Assembly (NCBI RefSeq): GCF_029392815.1
Contig: NZ_CP113942.1
Span: 1,612,001-1,676,000 of the forward strand
Reading direction: 5' to 3'
Length of the DNA stretch: 64,000 nucleotides
Source: Bifidobacterium sp. ESL0682
GTDB lineage: Bacteria; Actinomycetota; Actinomycetes; Actinomycetales; Bifidobacteriaceae
The first letter of the stretch is position 1. Each line of letters begins with the position of its first letter. The position numbers and the translations under genes were made by a program. Below the pieces are notes generated by a model, which was given only the letters and a program-made list of their open reading frames with translations, searched no databases and was not told the DNA's origin. Below, piece after piece: positions 6,968 to 17,546 of this stretch.

Positions 6968-9900
6968 ACAAGAAACAGATGAAAAAGATATGACTAACGA
7001 TTCAACGTTCTCAAACGATTCATTAGTAGATGCCCTCGCGTCAGGATTTATTCGTCAAAATCCTAATGCCGACGACACCCTCACGCCAATCTTGATCGCA
7101 AACCGCAATGGGCTAACCATGGAAGAAGCCATAGAATCCGAACTCGAACAATGTCACGATTTCGATATGTCCGTTGCCTTCCTCAACAACGAGGAACTCA
7201 AAAAAGTCTCAAACAGTACCTACTCAATTTTGATAATGGCCAGAGTGAGCGATCAGGCCGGATTATCACCTCAACCTATAACTATTTCAACAAGCCTGAA
7301 GCTTTTAAAACCCTTCTGCAAATTCAGAATCGAACCAACATCAAGGTATTCATCTGGCAAGCAGAGTCTGAGAACCACCGTTCAGAAGCAATATCAAACT
7401 ACCGATATCATCCAAAAGGTTACGTCTTCCGACACCGCACTGAAAACGAAGAAGAACTGGATTCAACCTACATCGGTAGCTCGAATCTGACATCCAGCGC
7501 GCTCAAACTCAACAAGGAATGGAATCTTCGAGTCTCTTCGCAGACCAACAGCGGTCTTACTCGCCAAATCAACAGTGAGATTGCTAATCAGCTAAGCGAA
7601 TCGGTCCAATTGACTGATGACTGGCTGAAACAATATGAGGAAGAGTTCGAGCACTACGCGCCTCCACAACGCCTGCTACCGCAACCCGAAAACGGAACGA
7701 TCGAGCCCAATGCCATGCAGCAAGAAGCATTGATGAATCTGGCTCAGCTCAGGAAAGCAGGCGAAAGCCAAGCTATCATTGTTTCAGCTACCGGAACCGG
7801 TAAAACATTCCTCTCAGCATTCGACGTGCGTCAATGCAAACCAAAACGCATGCTCTATGTTGCTCAGCAGCAGCAAATCCTCAAGAAGTCAATGGAGTCG
7901 TACCAGAAAGTGCTTGGTTGCGAGAGCAAAGACCTCGGCTTGCTCTCTGGAACAAGCAAGCAAGGCGATCGCAAATATGTCTTCGCAACAGTTCAGACAT
8001 TAGCCAATAATCTCGATTCTTTCCCACCAGATTCTTTTGACTACATCCTCATCGATGAAGCACATCATTCCGCGGCGGATTCCTATCAAAAAGTACTCCA
8101 CCATTTCACCCCCGGTTTCCTGTTAGGAATGACCGCGACACCAGAACGAACTGATGATGCCGATATCTTCGGTCTTTTTGGCAACAATATCGCCTATAAC
8201 ATTCGGCTTCAGAGAGCGCTCGAAGAGAATATGCTCTGTCCGTTCCACTATTACGGCGTTCATGAGTACATCAAGGATGAACCTGATCCAAATACTATAG
8301 GCATGGTGAATGAACGTGTCGATGTAACACAGAGCAGTGAACGCGGTGCACTGAGTGAGTGGATTCAACAATTGGTATCAGCCGATCGTGTCCATTACAT
8401 CATTGACAAGTTGCAGACCTATGAAGACCCGGGAATTCCAGTAAAAGGCTTAGTCTTTTGCAGTTTGCAAAAAGAAGCAAAAGAACTATCCGCACTGTTC
8501 AACACTCAATGGAATCAACAAGCGGAACGGAAATATCGCACGGTGGCTGTGACCGGAGACAACGCAGTCGACCGAGATTCAGCTGTTAATCAGCTTGAGA
8601 ATGGGGAGTTGGACTATATCTTTACCGTCGACCTATTCAATGAAGGTGTTGATATCCCCGCTCTGAACCAAATCGTGATGTTGCGTCAGACTAAATCAAG
8701 CATCATTTTCACTCAGCAGCTAGGCCGCGGATTACGTAAATACCCCGGCAAGGAATCAGTCACCATTATCGATTTCATCGGCAATTACGCCAATAATTAC
8801 CTGATTCCTATTGCCCTTTACGGCAACACCGGCGACCGCGATATTGCTCGTAAAAATTTGCAACGAAAATCTATCGGCCTCTCGTCAGTAAGTTTCGACC
8901 CCATAGCCGAAAAGAAGGTTCTTGCCTCTATCGACAAAGCCGATCTCTCGCAGATGCAATTGCTTGCGAGCCAATACCGTCAACTGCGCAACCAGCTCAA
9001 CCGTATTCCCATGCTTACCGATTTTGCCAAAACTGACCCATCGCTGATCTATACGTTGGCGAATAAGAAAGACAGCTATTTGCAATTCGTCCGCTCTCGC
9101 GAACAGAGTCTCTCACATGGCAACAACTCACAAACATCATACATTGAGACATTGGAACCTACCAATGCCGACGAAGATGGCACATTAAAAATGCTGACTT
9201 CGACGCTTTTAAGGGGATTGAGACCTCATGAGCTACTGATTCTGGCAAATCTTTGCGATATTGCCTTACCTGATTCAACGCACACCTCTATCGAGCACAA
9301 AACCGATCGTTACCGTGGTCCAATCGGCAAACGCACGCTTTCGATTGAAGAACTGGGAACGATGATATCGAATCATTTCCCGAAAGCCGACAACAGTGTG
9401 CAGCAACGCACACAAGCATTTCACGTGCTAGATCTGTCATATTTCATTACTAAAAACAAGGAACGCTTTGGCGGTGAACCACTAGTCACACAAATCCGAG
9501 AACACGTATTCTCTCTTGCCGACTGGTTGTATGATGCTTTGCGATCAAATTCTACTTTCGCAACATTCTTCGCAGACACGGTACAAGCCGGTCTGATCAA
9601 TTGCGATATACGCTATGAAAAGAGTCCAGATACATCCCTCGATCAGACACGCGGCTTTATTTACGGAGAAAAATACAGCATCTTCGATGTGATGCGGCTA
9701 TGCGGATGGGAAAGTGAACAAGTGCCACAAAATGTAGGCGGCTATAAGCTCGATTCTGCAACGAGTTCGCTGCCTATCTTCATCAAATACGAAGCAAGCC
9801 AATATGGCGACCGTTTCATCAATACCAGTGAAATTGAATGGTTCAGCAAGAATCAGCGTACGCTACGCTCAAATGAATTTGTCTGGCTTACGAATGGTAT

Positions 9901-10137
9901 TGAAAGTAACAACTGGCAGCAATCTCACTTCGTTCCGATCTTTATTCGTCGCAAACAAGAAGAGAGAGAAAAACTTATTACTACATCGGCCATGTAGCCG
10001 ATATCAGTGATATACATCCCGATCACAACCTCGATGATAACGGGAAAGAGCTGAACGTTGTGATTTCCACCCTACGTCTGAACAAGCCCGTCGATCCTGA
10101 ATTGTTTAGACATCTGACAGGCAAATCAGCTTTATAA
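6960..10137 (+). pseudogene. PLD-like / DEAH helicase / DUF3427 protein, two frameshifts in this sequence
   Basis: About 1059 residues when two one-base gaps are restored: at A6 (7200-7205) and A5 (9969-9973). Restoring an A gives NNEELKKSLKQYLLNF at the first site and EKTYYYIGHVADI at the second, and the true stop is TAA at 10135. Order of domains: an N-terminal phospholipase-D-like part with HPKGYVF and IGSSNLTSSAL (about residues 150-185), then a superfamily 2 helicase with SATGTGKTFL (about 277), IDEAHHSA (about 366), LGMTATPERTD and QQLGRGLRKYPGK, then a long DUF3427 C-terminal region. Such proteins are predicted nucleic-acid processing enzymes. Both breaks fall in A-runs, and other genes in the window show the same kind of break, so sequence error is as likely as true decay. 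The gene overlaps the Nudix gene. Confidence 0.88.
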
Positions 10138-10172
10138 TATATCGCTCAGAGCACTCGTGTCCTTGATAAAAC

Positions 10173-10213
10173 AGTTGGTGTGATTCCTTAAAGACTAAGG
10201 AATCACACCAACT
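10173..10213. terminator. Strong 18-bp hairpin between helicase and aldo/keto reductase genes
   Basis: Perfect 18-bp arms (AGTTGGTGTGATTCCTTA and its complement) with a 5-base loop lie between two convergent genes. On the minus strand the stem is followed by TTTT. A second, weaker inverted pair (GTAAGTTGTATC / GATACAATTTAC) follows at 10222-10260. Confidence 0.75.
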
Positions 10214-10339
10214 AAAAAGCCGTAAGTTGTATCTAGGGTTCTTGGCTCGATACAATTTACAACTATGCAGTAAGATTACCGCTCACTCGTATCAGAACTC
10301 GGTAGCGTCCAAACGGATAATCTCCAATTGCTTTACTGC

Positions 10340-11215
10340 TCACGCATAAGTGAAAGTCATTGGGTCATGGCCGGCACGAGTCGGGCCGTCCAAGGCATCG
10401 ATTTCGGCGTGCTCGGCAGGATTCAGAGAGAAGCCAAAGAGGTCGAGGTTCTCGCGCTGACGCACGGTGTGAACCGATTTGGGGATGATGATGGTGCCGT
10501 TTTCGATATGCCAACGCAGGATAGCCTGGGCAGGTGAAATGCCGTGCGCTTGGGCAATGCGGGCGATGGTGCCGTCGCCGGCGTCAAGGTCGGCCCCACG
10601 AGCGATCGGCGAATACGCCTCGACGGCGATGCCATGTTCACGGCAGAAATCGACCACCTCACGCTGCTGCCATGTGGGGTGCAGCTCAATCTGATTAATC
10701 GTCGGCCATTCGCCGGTCTCTTGATGCAGCCGTTCGAGATGTTCCGGCAGGAAGTTGCACACTCCCAGCGTACGCACACGTCCTTCGTCACGCAGTTTGA
10801 CGAGAGCCTTCCACGTCTCGCCCGAACGCCAGTTGAACGGCGTCGGCCAATGCAGCATATACATGTCGATATAGTCAAGACGCAAATCATTAATCTGACG
10901 GTCGAAAGCCTTCAGCGCGTTGTCGTAACCCTGCTCGGAATCCTTGAGTTTAGTGGTCACCCACAGCGTCTTACGCTGCTCTCCGGTATTGAAACCGGTT
11001 TCTGTGAGCGCACGACCCACCCCCGGCTCATTGTTATACCCTGCAGCCGCATCGATATGGCGGTAACCAACCTCGAGCCCGGACTTGACGACATCCGTCA
11101 CTTCGTCATCATCGATGCGCAGCATGCCAAGGCCAATCTGCGGAATCTTGTTGCCGTCACTCAGCGTGATATCCGGAATCTTCGTTACGCTTCCAACGGT
11201 TTCTTCAGCACTCAT
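10340..11215 (-). CDS. Aldo/keto reductase
   Basis: A 291-residue enzyme. The start at 11215 (MSAEETVG) is preferred because AAAGGAG lies 8 bases upstream; earlier in-frame starts overlap that site. The family tetrad is visible: Asp and Tyr in IDAAAGYNNE, Lys in VTTKL and His in YMLHWP. The C-terminal half has IPKSVHTVRQRENL, which binds the NADPH phosphate. It belongs to the 2,5-diketo-gluconate reductase-like AKR group and should reduce aldehydes or ketones in the cytoplasm using NADPH. The physiological substrate is not evident. It is a single gene with hairpins downstream. Confidence 0.92.
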   Translation of the reverse strand: MSAEETVGSVTKIPDITLSDGNKIPQIGLGMLRIDDDEVTDVVKSGLEVGYRHIDAAAGYNNEPGVGRALTETGFNTGEQRKTLWVTTKLKDSEQGYDNALKAFDRQINDLRLDYIDMYMLHWPTPFNWRSGETWKALVKLRDEGRVRTLGVCNFLPEHLERLHQETGEWPTINQIELHPTWQQREVVDFCREHGIAVEAYSPIARGADLDAGDGTIARIAQAHGISPAQAILRWHIENGTIIIPKSVHTVRQRENLDLFGFSLNPAEHAEIDALDGPTRAGHDPMTFTYA

Positions 11216-11521
11216 CGTCATTGCTCCTTTGATCATCAATTGCTACCCACAGTACTAGCCGACCCTGTCCACCCAAACTATGAAATAGGGACAATGGTTT
11301 TAGAACATATAAATGTTGGTGCCGAAAACAGCCATCGATAGTCTCTTAACGGATAGACCCTTTTCACGCACATTCAAAAATGGCCACCCACGTCCTCCAG
11401 ATGACCGTTTCCTTACATGCGCAACCCTACGTACAAGCAAAACTCACCGGCATTTATCAAGTAAACAATCTCCCGCACTCACAAATCAGAAAATCGAACG
11501 CAACCAATTCCGCACCAAGAT
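11216..11521. other. 306-base intergenic gap
   Basis: No supported gene is seen. The gap lies downstream of the ABC exporter gene and upstream of the aldo/keto reductase gene, both on the minus strand, so it should contain the reductase promoter and the exporter's 3' end. No clear terminator hairpin with a T-run was found. Confidence 0.4.
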
Positions 11522-14500
11522 TTACAGCGTTATCACACGATCGGCAATCTGCATGGTGGAAGCACGGTGGGAAACGAGGACGATGGAGACCGGACGCTCG
11601 TTGGCTAGCGTGTTGATCGAGTGGAGAATCACAGATTCGTTCAGCGCGTCCACACGGCTCGTGGGCTCGTCAAACAGCACCAACGAGGCACCGGTGAGGA
11701 AAATCCTCGCCAGGCTGATGCGTTGTCGCTCCCCCTCCGAAAGCCTGCTGCCAAGCTCACCGACCGGGGTATCCAAACCGTCCGGCAAAGCGTCGATGGC
11801 ACCAGCAATCGACGCCTGTTCCAGCGCCCGATGCATTTCGGAGTCCTTGGCCGTCGGATCGGCGACCAGCAGGTTGTCGCGTACCGTTCCGTCGAACAGA
11901 TACGTGTCCTGATCCATCATCGTCTCGACGCGACGGCGATAGTGCGCCTCAACCTTCGGCAGCGGTTCGCCGGAGAAATCGACCGAACCACTCTGCGGAT
12001 CCCAATAGCGCATCATCAGTTTCAGAATCGTGGATTTGCCATGCCCCGAAGGCCCTTGTACACCAAGTATTCCGGAATGCAGGGTCGTGAAGTTGAAGTC
12101 TTTGAGCACCAGTGCCGGCGAAGAACTCTTGCCGAATTTCGAAGGGGCGGCAGGATAGCCAAACGTCACATCCTTCAGGGAAACGTTAGCGAACTTTGGC
12201 TGGTCTCTACCAGTTTCCTCGACGGCCGGCTGTTCATCAAAGAGCGCAAAGAGACGGCGTGCCGCGGCGAGCGGCTGATTGAGGCTGCCCGGCAGAGCGT
12301 TGAGCGCGAGAGTGGGTCCAAACGAGCTGAAAATAAGTATGACCGCGACCACGCACATGGCCATCGATGTGGGATTCGCCTGGACGATGCCGAACATCAT
12401 CTTGATCGCGATGAACGTGAACGCAATGACCGAAACGGCTCCAAGCCCTTCAAACACACCGTCTTTACGGCTCAGCCTGCTTTTGAACAGCCAGAGGTTC
12501 TTGCCATCCGAAATGATATCGGTCAAGCGACGACGCCCTTGGTTGAAGCGGATAATTTCGTCGAGCCCGTGCATATCGTCGATGAGCCGATCACTGAGCT
12601 TGGCAGAATCTTTACGAATCCTACCGCCGATTCCGCGCACATTGCCCGCATAGAAACGAGGCAGAACGACTCCGACGAAGAGGTGGGCGAGCACCAGCAG
12701 AAGCGTGAACCATGGATTCAGCGTCCACAGGGCAATCGCGAAGACTGCCGAAGTCGTCAGGGCGATGACTACCGGCGAGATGGCATGTGCAAAGAAGGTC
12801 TCCAGAAGCTCGATGTCGGAGGTCATCAGTGTAGTAAGGTTGCCGTCGCCATGCTTCATCAGTCTTGCAGGTGCCAGACGGCGCAAAGTCGCGAAAGTCT
12901 TGGAACGCAAGAGCGAAAGCATCTGGAAGCTCATGTCGTGGTTCAAGTATTCCTCGGCATAACGCATCAAACTGCGCAGCAAGACACATGCCACCATGGC
13001 CAGTGCCGAATATCCAACGCTCATTGACCAGACGGGATGACCAAAGAACGCCATCAACGCCAGTACACCGAAGACTGGCAGGAAGGTATCGGCAAGACGA
13101 CCGATAGTCCCGCAAATGCTGGCACCGATGATCATGGGGGTGAGCCTGCCAACGCAACCAAGCAGCCGAAGCACTAAGCGGAAGGTGCCCATAGGCTTGC
13201 CGTCATCGTGCGGACGGCTGCCGACATTCAATACCGAATCGGATTCATCGCCGCTATTGTTCGGCTTGTCAGAACGTGTGCCGTTGAAACCCTGACCCGC
13301 TTCACGCGAAGGCGTGGCGACATTACCCGCATTCGAAGCAGCTGTACCGTCTTTCACCGCGGCCGAATTGATATCGTCATTGCCGGCCTTCGACTTGGAC
13401 TTGGTAAGTGGGAAATGAACGCGCGCAGATTCGCTTGTCGCATTATGGACGGCGGCACCGTCTGCACTCCCCTTGCGCGTATCGGACGCCATCTTCGATT
13501 CCTCATGCTGAGTGTCATCGTTCTGCTCATCCTGAGTGCGATAATCCAACAATGTGAAATCAAAGGGTCTTCTCACCTCGGAATTGCCGGACTGAGGCTT
13601 GGCGTAAGCACTTCCCCAGCTGTTGCGATGAGACACGCGTTCAATCGATTCCTGGGTGTGGAACATCGTGGCATATCGGCCATCCAGAGCCATAAGCTCT
13701 GCGTGGGTTCCGCTTTCCACCACCTGACCACCGTCGAGCACGACGACATTGCCGGCATCGACCGTCTGGGAAAGCCGATGGGTGATGACGATGACCGTGT
13801 GAGTTCTGGCCAGATCACGAATGGTCACGTCGATGAGATGCTCGCTGTCTGCGTCAACGCTACTGGTCGCCTCGTCGAACACGTAAATCGGGCTGTCACG
13901 CAGCAGCGCCCGCGCAATCGAAAGACGCTGACGCTGGCCGCCGGAAAGGTTGCGCGCATCGGCCTCGATGGTCATATCGAGCCGCTGGGGCTGCGAATAG
14001 ACGAAATCGTCAATATGCGCACCCTCCAACGCCAGCCACATCTCATTGGCCGTGGCATCAGGCTTCGCCATCAGCAGGTTCTCGCGCAACGTTCCGGTGA
14101 ACAGATGGCTGCGTGAATCCACCAACGTGACGGTGTCCATGAGCGAGCGATTCTTCAGGCTGTGCAATTCGCAGCTGCCGACGCTGCCGAAAACGCGATA
14201 GCCAAGCCTGATGGACCCCTGGTAATCGCTGCGTGTACCGGCGATCAGCGAGGCGACCGTCGATTTACCCGAACCACTGACGCCGACGATGGCAGTGAAT
14301 CCGTTGGCACGAGTGGTGAAACTAACCGAGTCCAGCGCCCTCTGGCCTTGATCTGTTTTGTCGGCCTTCGCATTGGTTGGCGCTGTTTGCGCATCCACAG
14401 ACGCCGCGGCAGGAACGAGATGAGTCGGCAGAGGGTCGTCCTTCGTCTCCTGAACCGGAGCATACGTGTAACTGACATTACGGAACGTAATCGAACAGTC

Positions 14501-15550
14501 TTCCACACCTTGCGGCAATGCAGCCTGACCATCATTGACAACAGGAACATCCAGCAGGCGATAAATGCGCTCCACAGCGGAAAGCCCGTTCATGGCCGTG
14601 TCGTTGTAATCCGCAAGCCTTCGCAACGGGACGAAGAACATGACCGCAAGCAGTATGGACACCAAGGCCGCCGGCAATTTAAGGTGTCCGGAAGCGACCT
14701 GCCAGATGACAATGCCGATGGCCCCGGCGGTCCCGCCATACGAGACCAGGTCCAACGCCAGCCGTGAGAACAGCTCTATGCGCAGCACCTTCATGGAGGA
14801 TTGGCGGAACTTCTCCGACTTTTGGCTCATATTCTTTGCGGCAGCCTCGTCGGCATCGAAGGTTTTCAGTGTCTCCAGCCCCTGAACGTTGTCAAGGAAT
14901 GTAGCACCCATGTCGGTGTATTGATCCCAATACTTCCCGTAGGCACGCGAGGTTGCGATCGAAACCAAAACTACGATACCGATAATCAGAGGAGCACAGA
15001 CCAGCAGCACGCCGGCCGTCGGCGCGTTCAATGGCAACAACACCACAAACAGCGTCAATGGCGCCAGCACCGCAAATGCCAGCTGTGGCAGGAACGATTC
15101 GAAGAAGCTCTGTATCCGGTCGATGCCCTCAGCCAGCGATTGCACCACATCGGCGGTCTTCACATGTTCGGAATAAGTCGGCCCCAAATCGAGCATCTTG
15201 TTGTATAGACGTTCACGCAGCGATATCTTGATACGCTCCGAAGCCTCGGTACCGAAAAAATGGGAAAATCGAACAGCCAGATATTTGATGATGGCAATGA
15301 CGACCAAAGCGAAAACGAAAGCCGAATAACCTTCCGGCACCGCTTGGAAGTCCTTCAGCATTTTGGCCGCCACGCTGGGCTTGGCGTTGGCGTTGATACC
15401 GGTGAGCACAGGGAACAGCTTGCCAAGAAGACCGACGGCGATAAAAGCGAACCCGATATCGGCCAGCAAGGAAACCCACAAGCTCAGCACCTTCGCGGCG
15501 ACGAACACGCCACTGCGCGGAACGAGGGTGAACAGCCGACGATCGAACAT
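11522..15550 (-). CDS. Fused double ABC exporter (two permease-ATPase halves, CydDC-like)
   Basis: A 1342-residue protein made of two full half-transporters in one chain, where most relatives are two genes. GGGAAGG precedes the ATG. Half one: six membrane spans (residues about 15-320), Walker A GVSGSGKSTV, signature LSGGQRQRLSIARALL and Walker B YVFDEATSSVD. A poorly conserved hydrophilic linker of about 150 residues, rich in Asn, Asp and Ser, follows. Half two: membrane spans from about residue 800, Walker A GPSGHGKSTI, a variant signature LSEGERQRISLARIFL and VLFDEPTSRVD. The first permease resembles CydD, which with CydC exports cysteine/glutathione for redox balance. A lipid, peptide or drug substrate is equally possible. 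It acts in the cytoplasmic membrane. Confidence 0.88.
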   Translation of the reverse strand: MFDRRLFTLVPRSGVFVAAKVLSLWVSLLADIGFAFIAVGLLGKLFPVLTGINANAKPSVAAKMLKDFQAVPEGYSAFVFALVVIAIIKYLAVRFSHFFGTEASERIKISLRERLYNKMLDLGPTYSEHVKTADVVQSLAEGIDRIQSFFESFLPQLAFAVLAPLTLFVVLLPLNAPTAGVLLVCAPLIIGIVVLVSIATSRAYGKYWDQYTDMGATFLDNVQGLETLKTFDADEAAAKNMSQKSEKFRQSSMKVLRIELFSRLALDLVSYGGTAGAIGIVIWQVASGHLKLPAALVSILLAVMFFVPLRRLADYNDTAMNGLSAVERIYRLLDVPVVNDGQAALPQGVEDCSITFRNVSYTYAPVQETKDDPLPTHLVPAAASVDAQTAPTNAKADKTDQGQRALDSVSFTTRANGFTAIVGVSGSGKSTVASLIAGTRSDYQGSIRLGYRVFGSVGSCELHSLKNRSLMDTVTLVDSRSHLFTGTLRENLLMAKPDATANEMWLALEGAHIDDFVYSQPQRLDMTIEADARNLSGGQRQRLSIARALLRDSPIYVFDEATSSVDADSEHLIDVTIRDLARTHTVIVITHRLSQTVDAGNVVVLDGGQVVESGTHAELMALDGRYATMFHTQESIERVSHRNSWGSAYAKPQSGNSEVRRPFDFTLLDYRTQDEQNDDTQHEESKMASDTRKGSADGAAVHNATSESARVHFPLTKSKSKAGNDDINSAAVKDGTAASNAGNVATPSREAGQGFNGTRSDKPNNSGDESDSVLNVGSRPHDDGKPMGTFRLVLRLLGCVGRLTPMIIGASICGTIGRLADTFLPVFGVLALMAFFGHPVWSMSVGYSALAMVACVLLRSLMRYAEEYLNHDMSFQMLSLLRSKTFATLRRLAPARLMKHGDGNLTTLMTSDIELLETFFAHAISPVVIALTTSAVFAIALWTLNPWFTLLLVLAHLFVGVVLPRFYAGNVRGIGGRIRKDSAKLSDRLIDDMHGLDEIIRFNQGRRRLTDIISDGKNLWLFKSRLSRKDGVFEGLGAVSVIAFTFIAIKMMFGIVQANPTSMAMCVVAVILIFSSFGPTLALNALPGSLNQPLAAARRLFALFDEQPAVEETGRDQPKFANVSLKDVTFGYPAAPSKFGKSSSPALVLKDFNFTTLHSGILGVQGPSGHGKSTILKLMMRYWDPQSGSVDFSGEPLPKVEAHYRRRVETMMDQDTYLFDGTVRDNLLVADPTAKDSEMHRALEQASIAGAIDALPDGLDTPVGELGSRLSEGERQRISLARIFLTGASLVLFDEPTSRVDALNESVILHSINTLANERPVSIVLVSHRASTMQIADRVITL

Positions 15551-15978
15551 AAAAACCTTCCCAACAACTATCTGCAGCGGGCCCGAGAGTAAGGGCGCAA
15601 CGCATTGAAACAGAACGCCTATTACACAATACTGTAGGCCGAATACGACGATAATCGCCAGCGAAATTCGTCACAAAAGCACTATAATTATGAGGCTTCG
15701 GCGCGCCGGAATCATCGACGCTTAGCCATCGCATACACCAATAGTCAGGTTACTGCTTCGCTGTGGAACGCACGAGATTCTAGATTCTGGGAGTAAACGG
15801 TTCCGTGTCGCCGATGGTGTTACGGATGCAACTGATGCTGTTGATGACCTTAGAAGCGGTTTTCAGCCAAGAGATTTTCAAAAAGGCACTCTACGGAATT
15901 CCGTAGAGTGCCTTATCAATCGTTTACCGATCAATGAGAATCATGGCTGCATGCTGTCATTATCTCAACAAGCGACTT
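15551..15978. other. 428-base intergenic gap between araA 3' end and the ABC exporter
   Basis: No supported gene. It contains the terminator palindrome at 15883-15914 and the promoter region of the ABC exporter near its start at 15550. The rest shows no recognisable element. Confidence 0.45.
15883..15914 (-). terminator. Intrinsic terminator of the araBDA operon
   Basis: A perfect 32-base palindrome (half: AAGGCACTCTACGGAA) lies 65 bases past the araA stop. On the minus strand the stem is followed by a T-run and then GAAAATC. The arrangement matches a Rho-independent terminator. Confidence 0.85.
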
Positions 15979-17496
15979 TCAGCAACGATTGTCGAGGCGA
16001 TGATACATTTCGGAAATCTCGAGGTCGCGCTCGAATTCGCGCGGCGTCGTGTTCTCGTCGATGGTGGCCAGCTCGACGCCGGCGATACGGGCGAAGTCCT
16101 CCCAGCCCTCACGGCCGAAGGAGGTGGTCATGCAGGTGTGGTGCGAACCACCGGCGCGCAGCCAACACTCGGCAGCAGTCTTGAGGCTCGGACGCGGCTT
16201 CCAAAGACCACGGGCGCACGGCAGCGCTTTCAAGGAACCTTCCGGCTCGACCACGTCGACCACGTCCATCAGCAAACGGAAGCGTTCGCGCATGTCGGCC
16301 ATGGAGATGACCGTAGCAGCCTTGTGCGGGGCAACGGTGAAGACCAGACGCACCGGATCGGACTTGTTGCCGATGCCGAGCGGATGAATCTCGAGCTTCG
16401 GCTTGGCAATGGTGCCGACCGAGGGCGAGACCTCGAGCATGTGCGAGCCCATGTCCATTTCGTGGCCCGGCACGAAGTTGTAGGAATAGTCTTCCATCAG
16501 GCTGGAGCCGCCCTCAAGGCCGTAACCCATCACGCTGGCGATACGCACGAGCACCGAGGTCTTCCAGTCGCCTTCGGCGGAGAAGCCGTAGCCGTATTCG
16601 CTGGGCAGGCGCTGGGCGCCGACGCCCGGCAGCTGCGACAGAGTGCCGAGGTCCTCGAAGTTGTCGACGGCAGCGGTGGCGCCGTTGTCTTTCATCATGT
16701 TGACCATCGCTGCCTCTTCCTTGGCGGCGATGAACAGCTCTTCATAACGGGAGTCCAAGAGTTCAGGGGCCACGTCGTACTTGGCCTTGTAGTCCTCGAT
16801 GATGCCCTTGACCTGATCGTCCTTGACCTTCTCGTAGTAGCCGACCAGCTCGTTGACGGCCCAGGTGTTGACCTGCGTGCCGAAGACGCGCTCAGCCTCG
16901 GTCTTGTCGCCCTCGGTGACGGCGACGTTGCGCATGTTGTCGCCCCAGCGCATCACTCGCATGTTCTGCGACTCGTTCCAGCCGGCGCAGGCGCGAACCC
17001 AGGTGGCAATCCTCTCGGCGACTTCGGGGTCGGTGTAGTGGCCGACAACGATCTTGCGCGGAATGCCAAGACGAGTGACGATATAGCCGAACTCACGGTC
17101 GCCGTGGGCGGACTGGTTGAGGTTCATGAAGTCCATGTCGATGGTGTCCCACGGAATCTCCTTGTGGAACTGGGTGTTGAGCTGCAGCAGCGGCTTGGTG
17201 AGCACCTGCAGGCCGCGGATCCACATCTTGGCCGGCGAGAACGTGTGCATCCAGGCGATAACGCCGATGCAGCTGGGGTCGGCGCTGGCTTCGGTCATAA
17301 ATTGCTTCACACCATCGGAGGATTTCAGCGTGGGCTTCAGGACGAGCTTCACTGGAATCTTGCCGGTGGCGTTCAGAGCGTCAACAATCTTCGTGGACTG
17401 CTCGGCGACCTGACGCAGTGCTTCCTCGCCGTAGAGGTCCTGCGAGCCGACGCCGAACCAGACGGTCTTGCCTTCAAATGGATTTTCGAATGTCAT
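15979..17496 (-). CDS. araA: L-arabinose isomerase
   Basis: A 505-residue enzyme, the usual AraA length. It converts L-arabinose to L-ribulose with Mn2+, the first step of arabinose use. The N-terminus (FENPFEGKTVWFGVGSQDLYGEEAL) and internal segments GVIAWMHTFSPAKMWI, LNTQFHKEIPW, SAEGDWKTSVLVR, EDYSYNFVPGHE and GGSHHTCMTTS are AraA hallmarks. They include the metal-binding Glu and His residues of SAEGDWK, VPGHE and the HH pair. The start at 17496 sits behind AAAGGAAG; the adjacent ATG at 17499 is an alternative. It is the last gene of araB-araD-araA, 50 bases after araD, and is followed by a terminator. Confidence 0.97.
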   Translation of the reverse strand: MTFENPFEGKTVWFGVGSQDLYGEEALRQVAEQSTKIVDALNATGKIPVKLVLKPTLKSSDGVKQFMTEASADPSCIGVIAWMHTFSPAKMWIRGLQVLTKPLLQLNTQFHKEIPWDTIDMDFMNLNQSAHGDREFGYIVTRLGIPRKIVVGHYTDPEVAERIATWVRACAGWNESQNMRVMRWGDNMRNVAVTEGDKTEAERVFGTQVNTWAVNELVGYYEKVKDDQVKGIIEDYKAKYDVAPELLDSRYEELFIAAKEEAAMVNMMKDNGATAAVDNFEDLGTLSQLPGVGAQRLPSEYGYGFSAEGDWKTSVLVRIASVMGYGLEGGSSLMEDYSYNFVPGHEMDMGSHMLEVSPSVGTIAKPKLEIHPLGIGNKSDPVRLVFTVAPHKAATVISMADMRERFRLLMDVVDVVEPEGSLKALPCARGLWKPRPSLKTAAECWLRAGGSHHTCMTTSFGREGWEDFARIAGVELATIDENTTPREFERDLEISEMYHRLDNRC

Positions 17497-17546
17497 CATT
17501 ACTTCCTTTATATTGTTATGTACTTCGTTGTAGGGAACAAGATTAT

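Noticed and set aside
7199..7206. Programmed -1 ribosomal frameshift at C-AAA-AAA-G in the DUF3427 gene
   Set aside because: The heptamer lacks the needed A before it for clean slippage, no strong stem was noted after it, and the gene has a second break of the same kind that programmed shifting would not explain.
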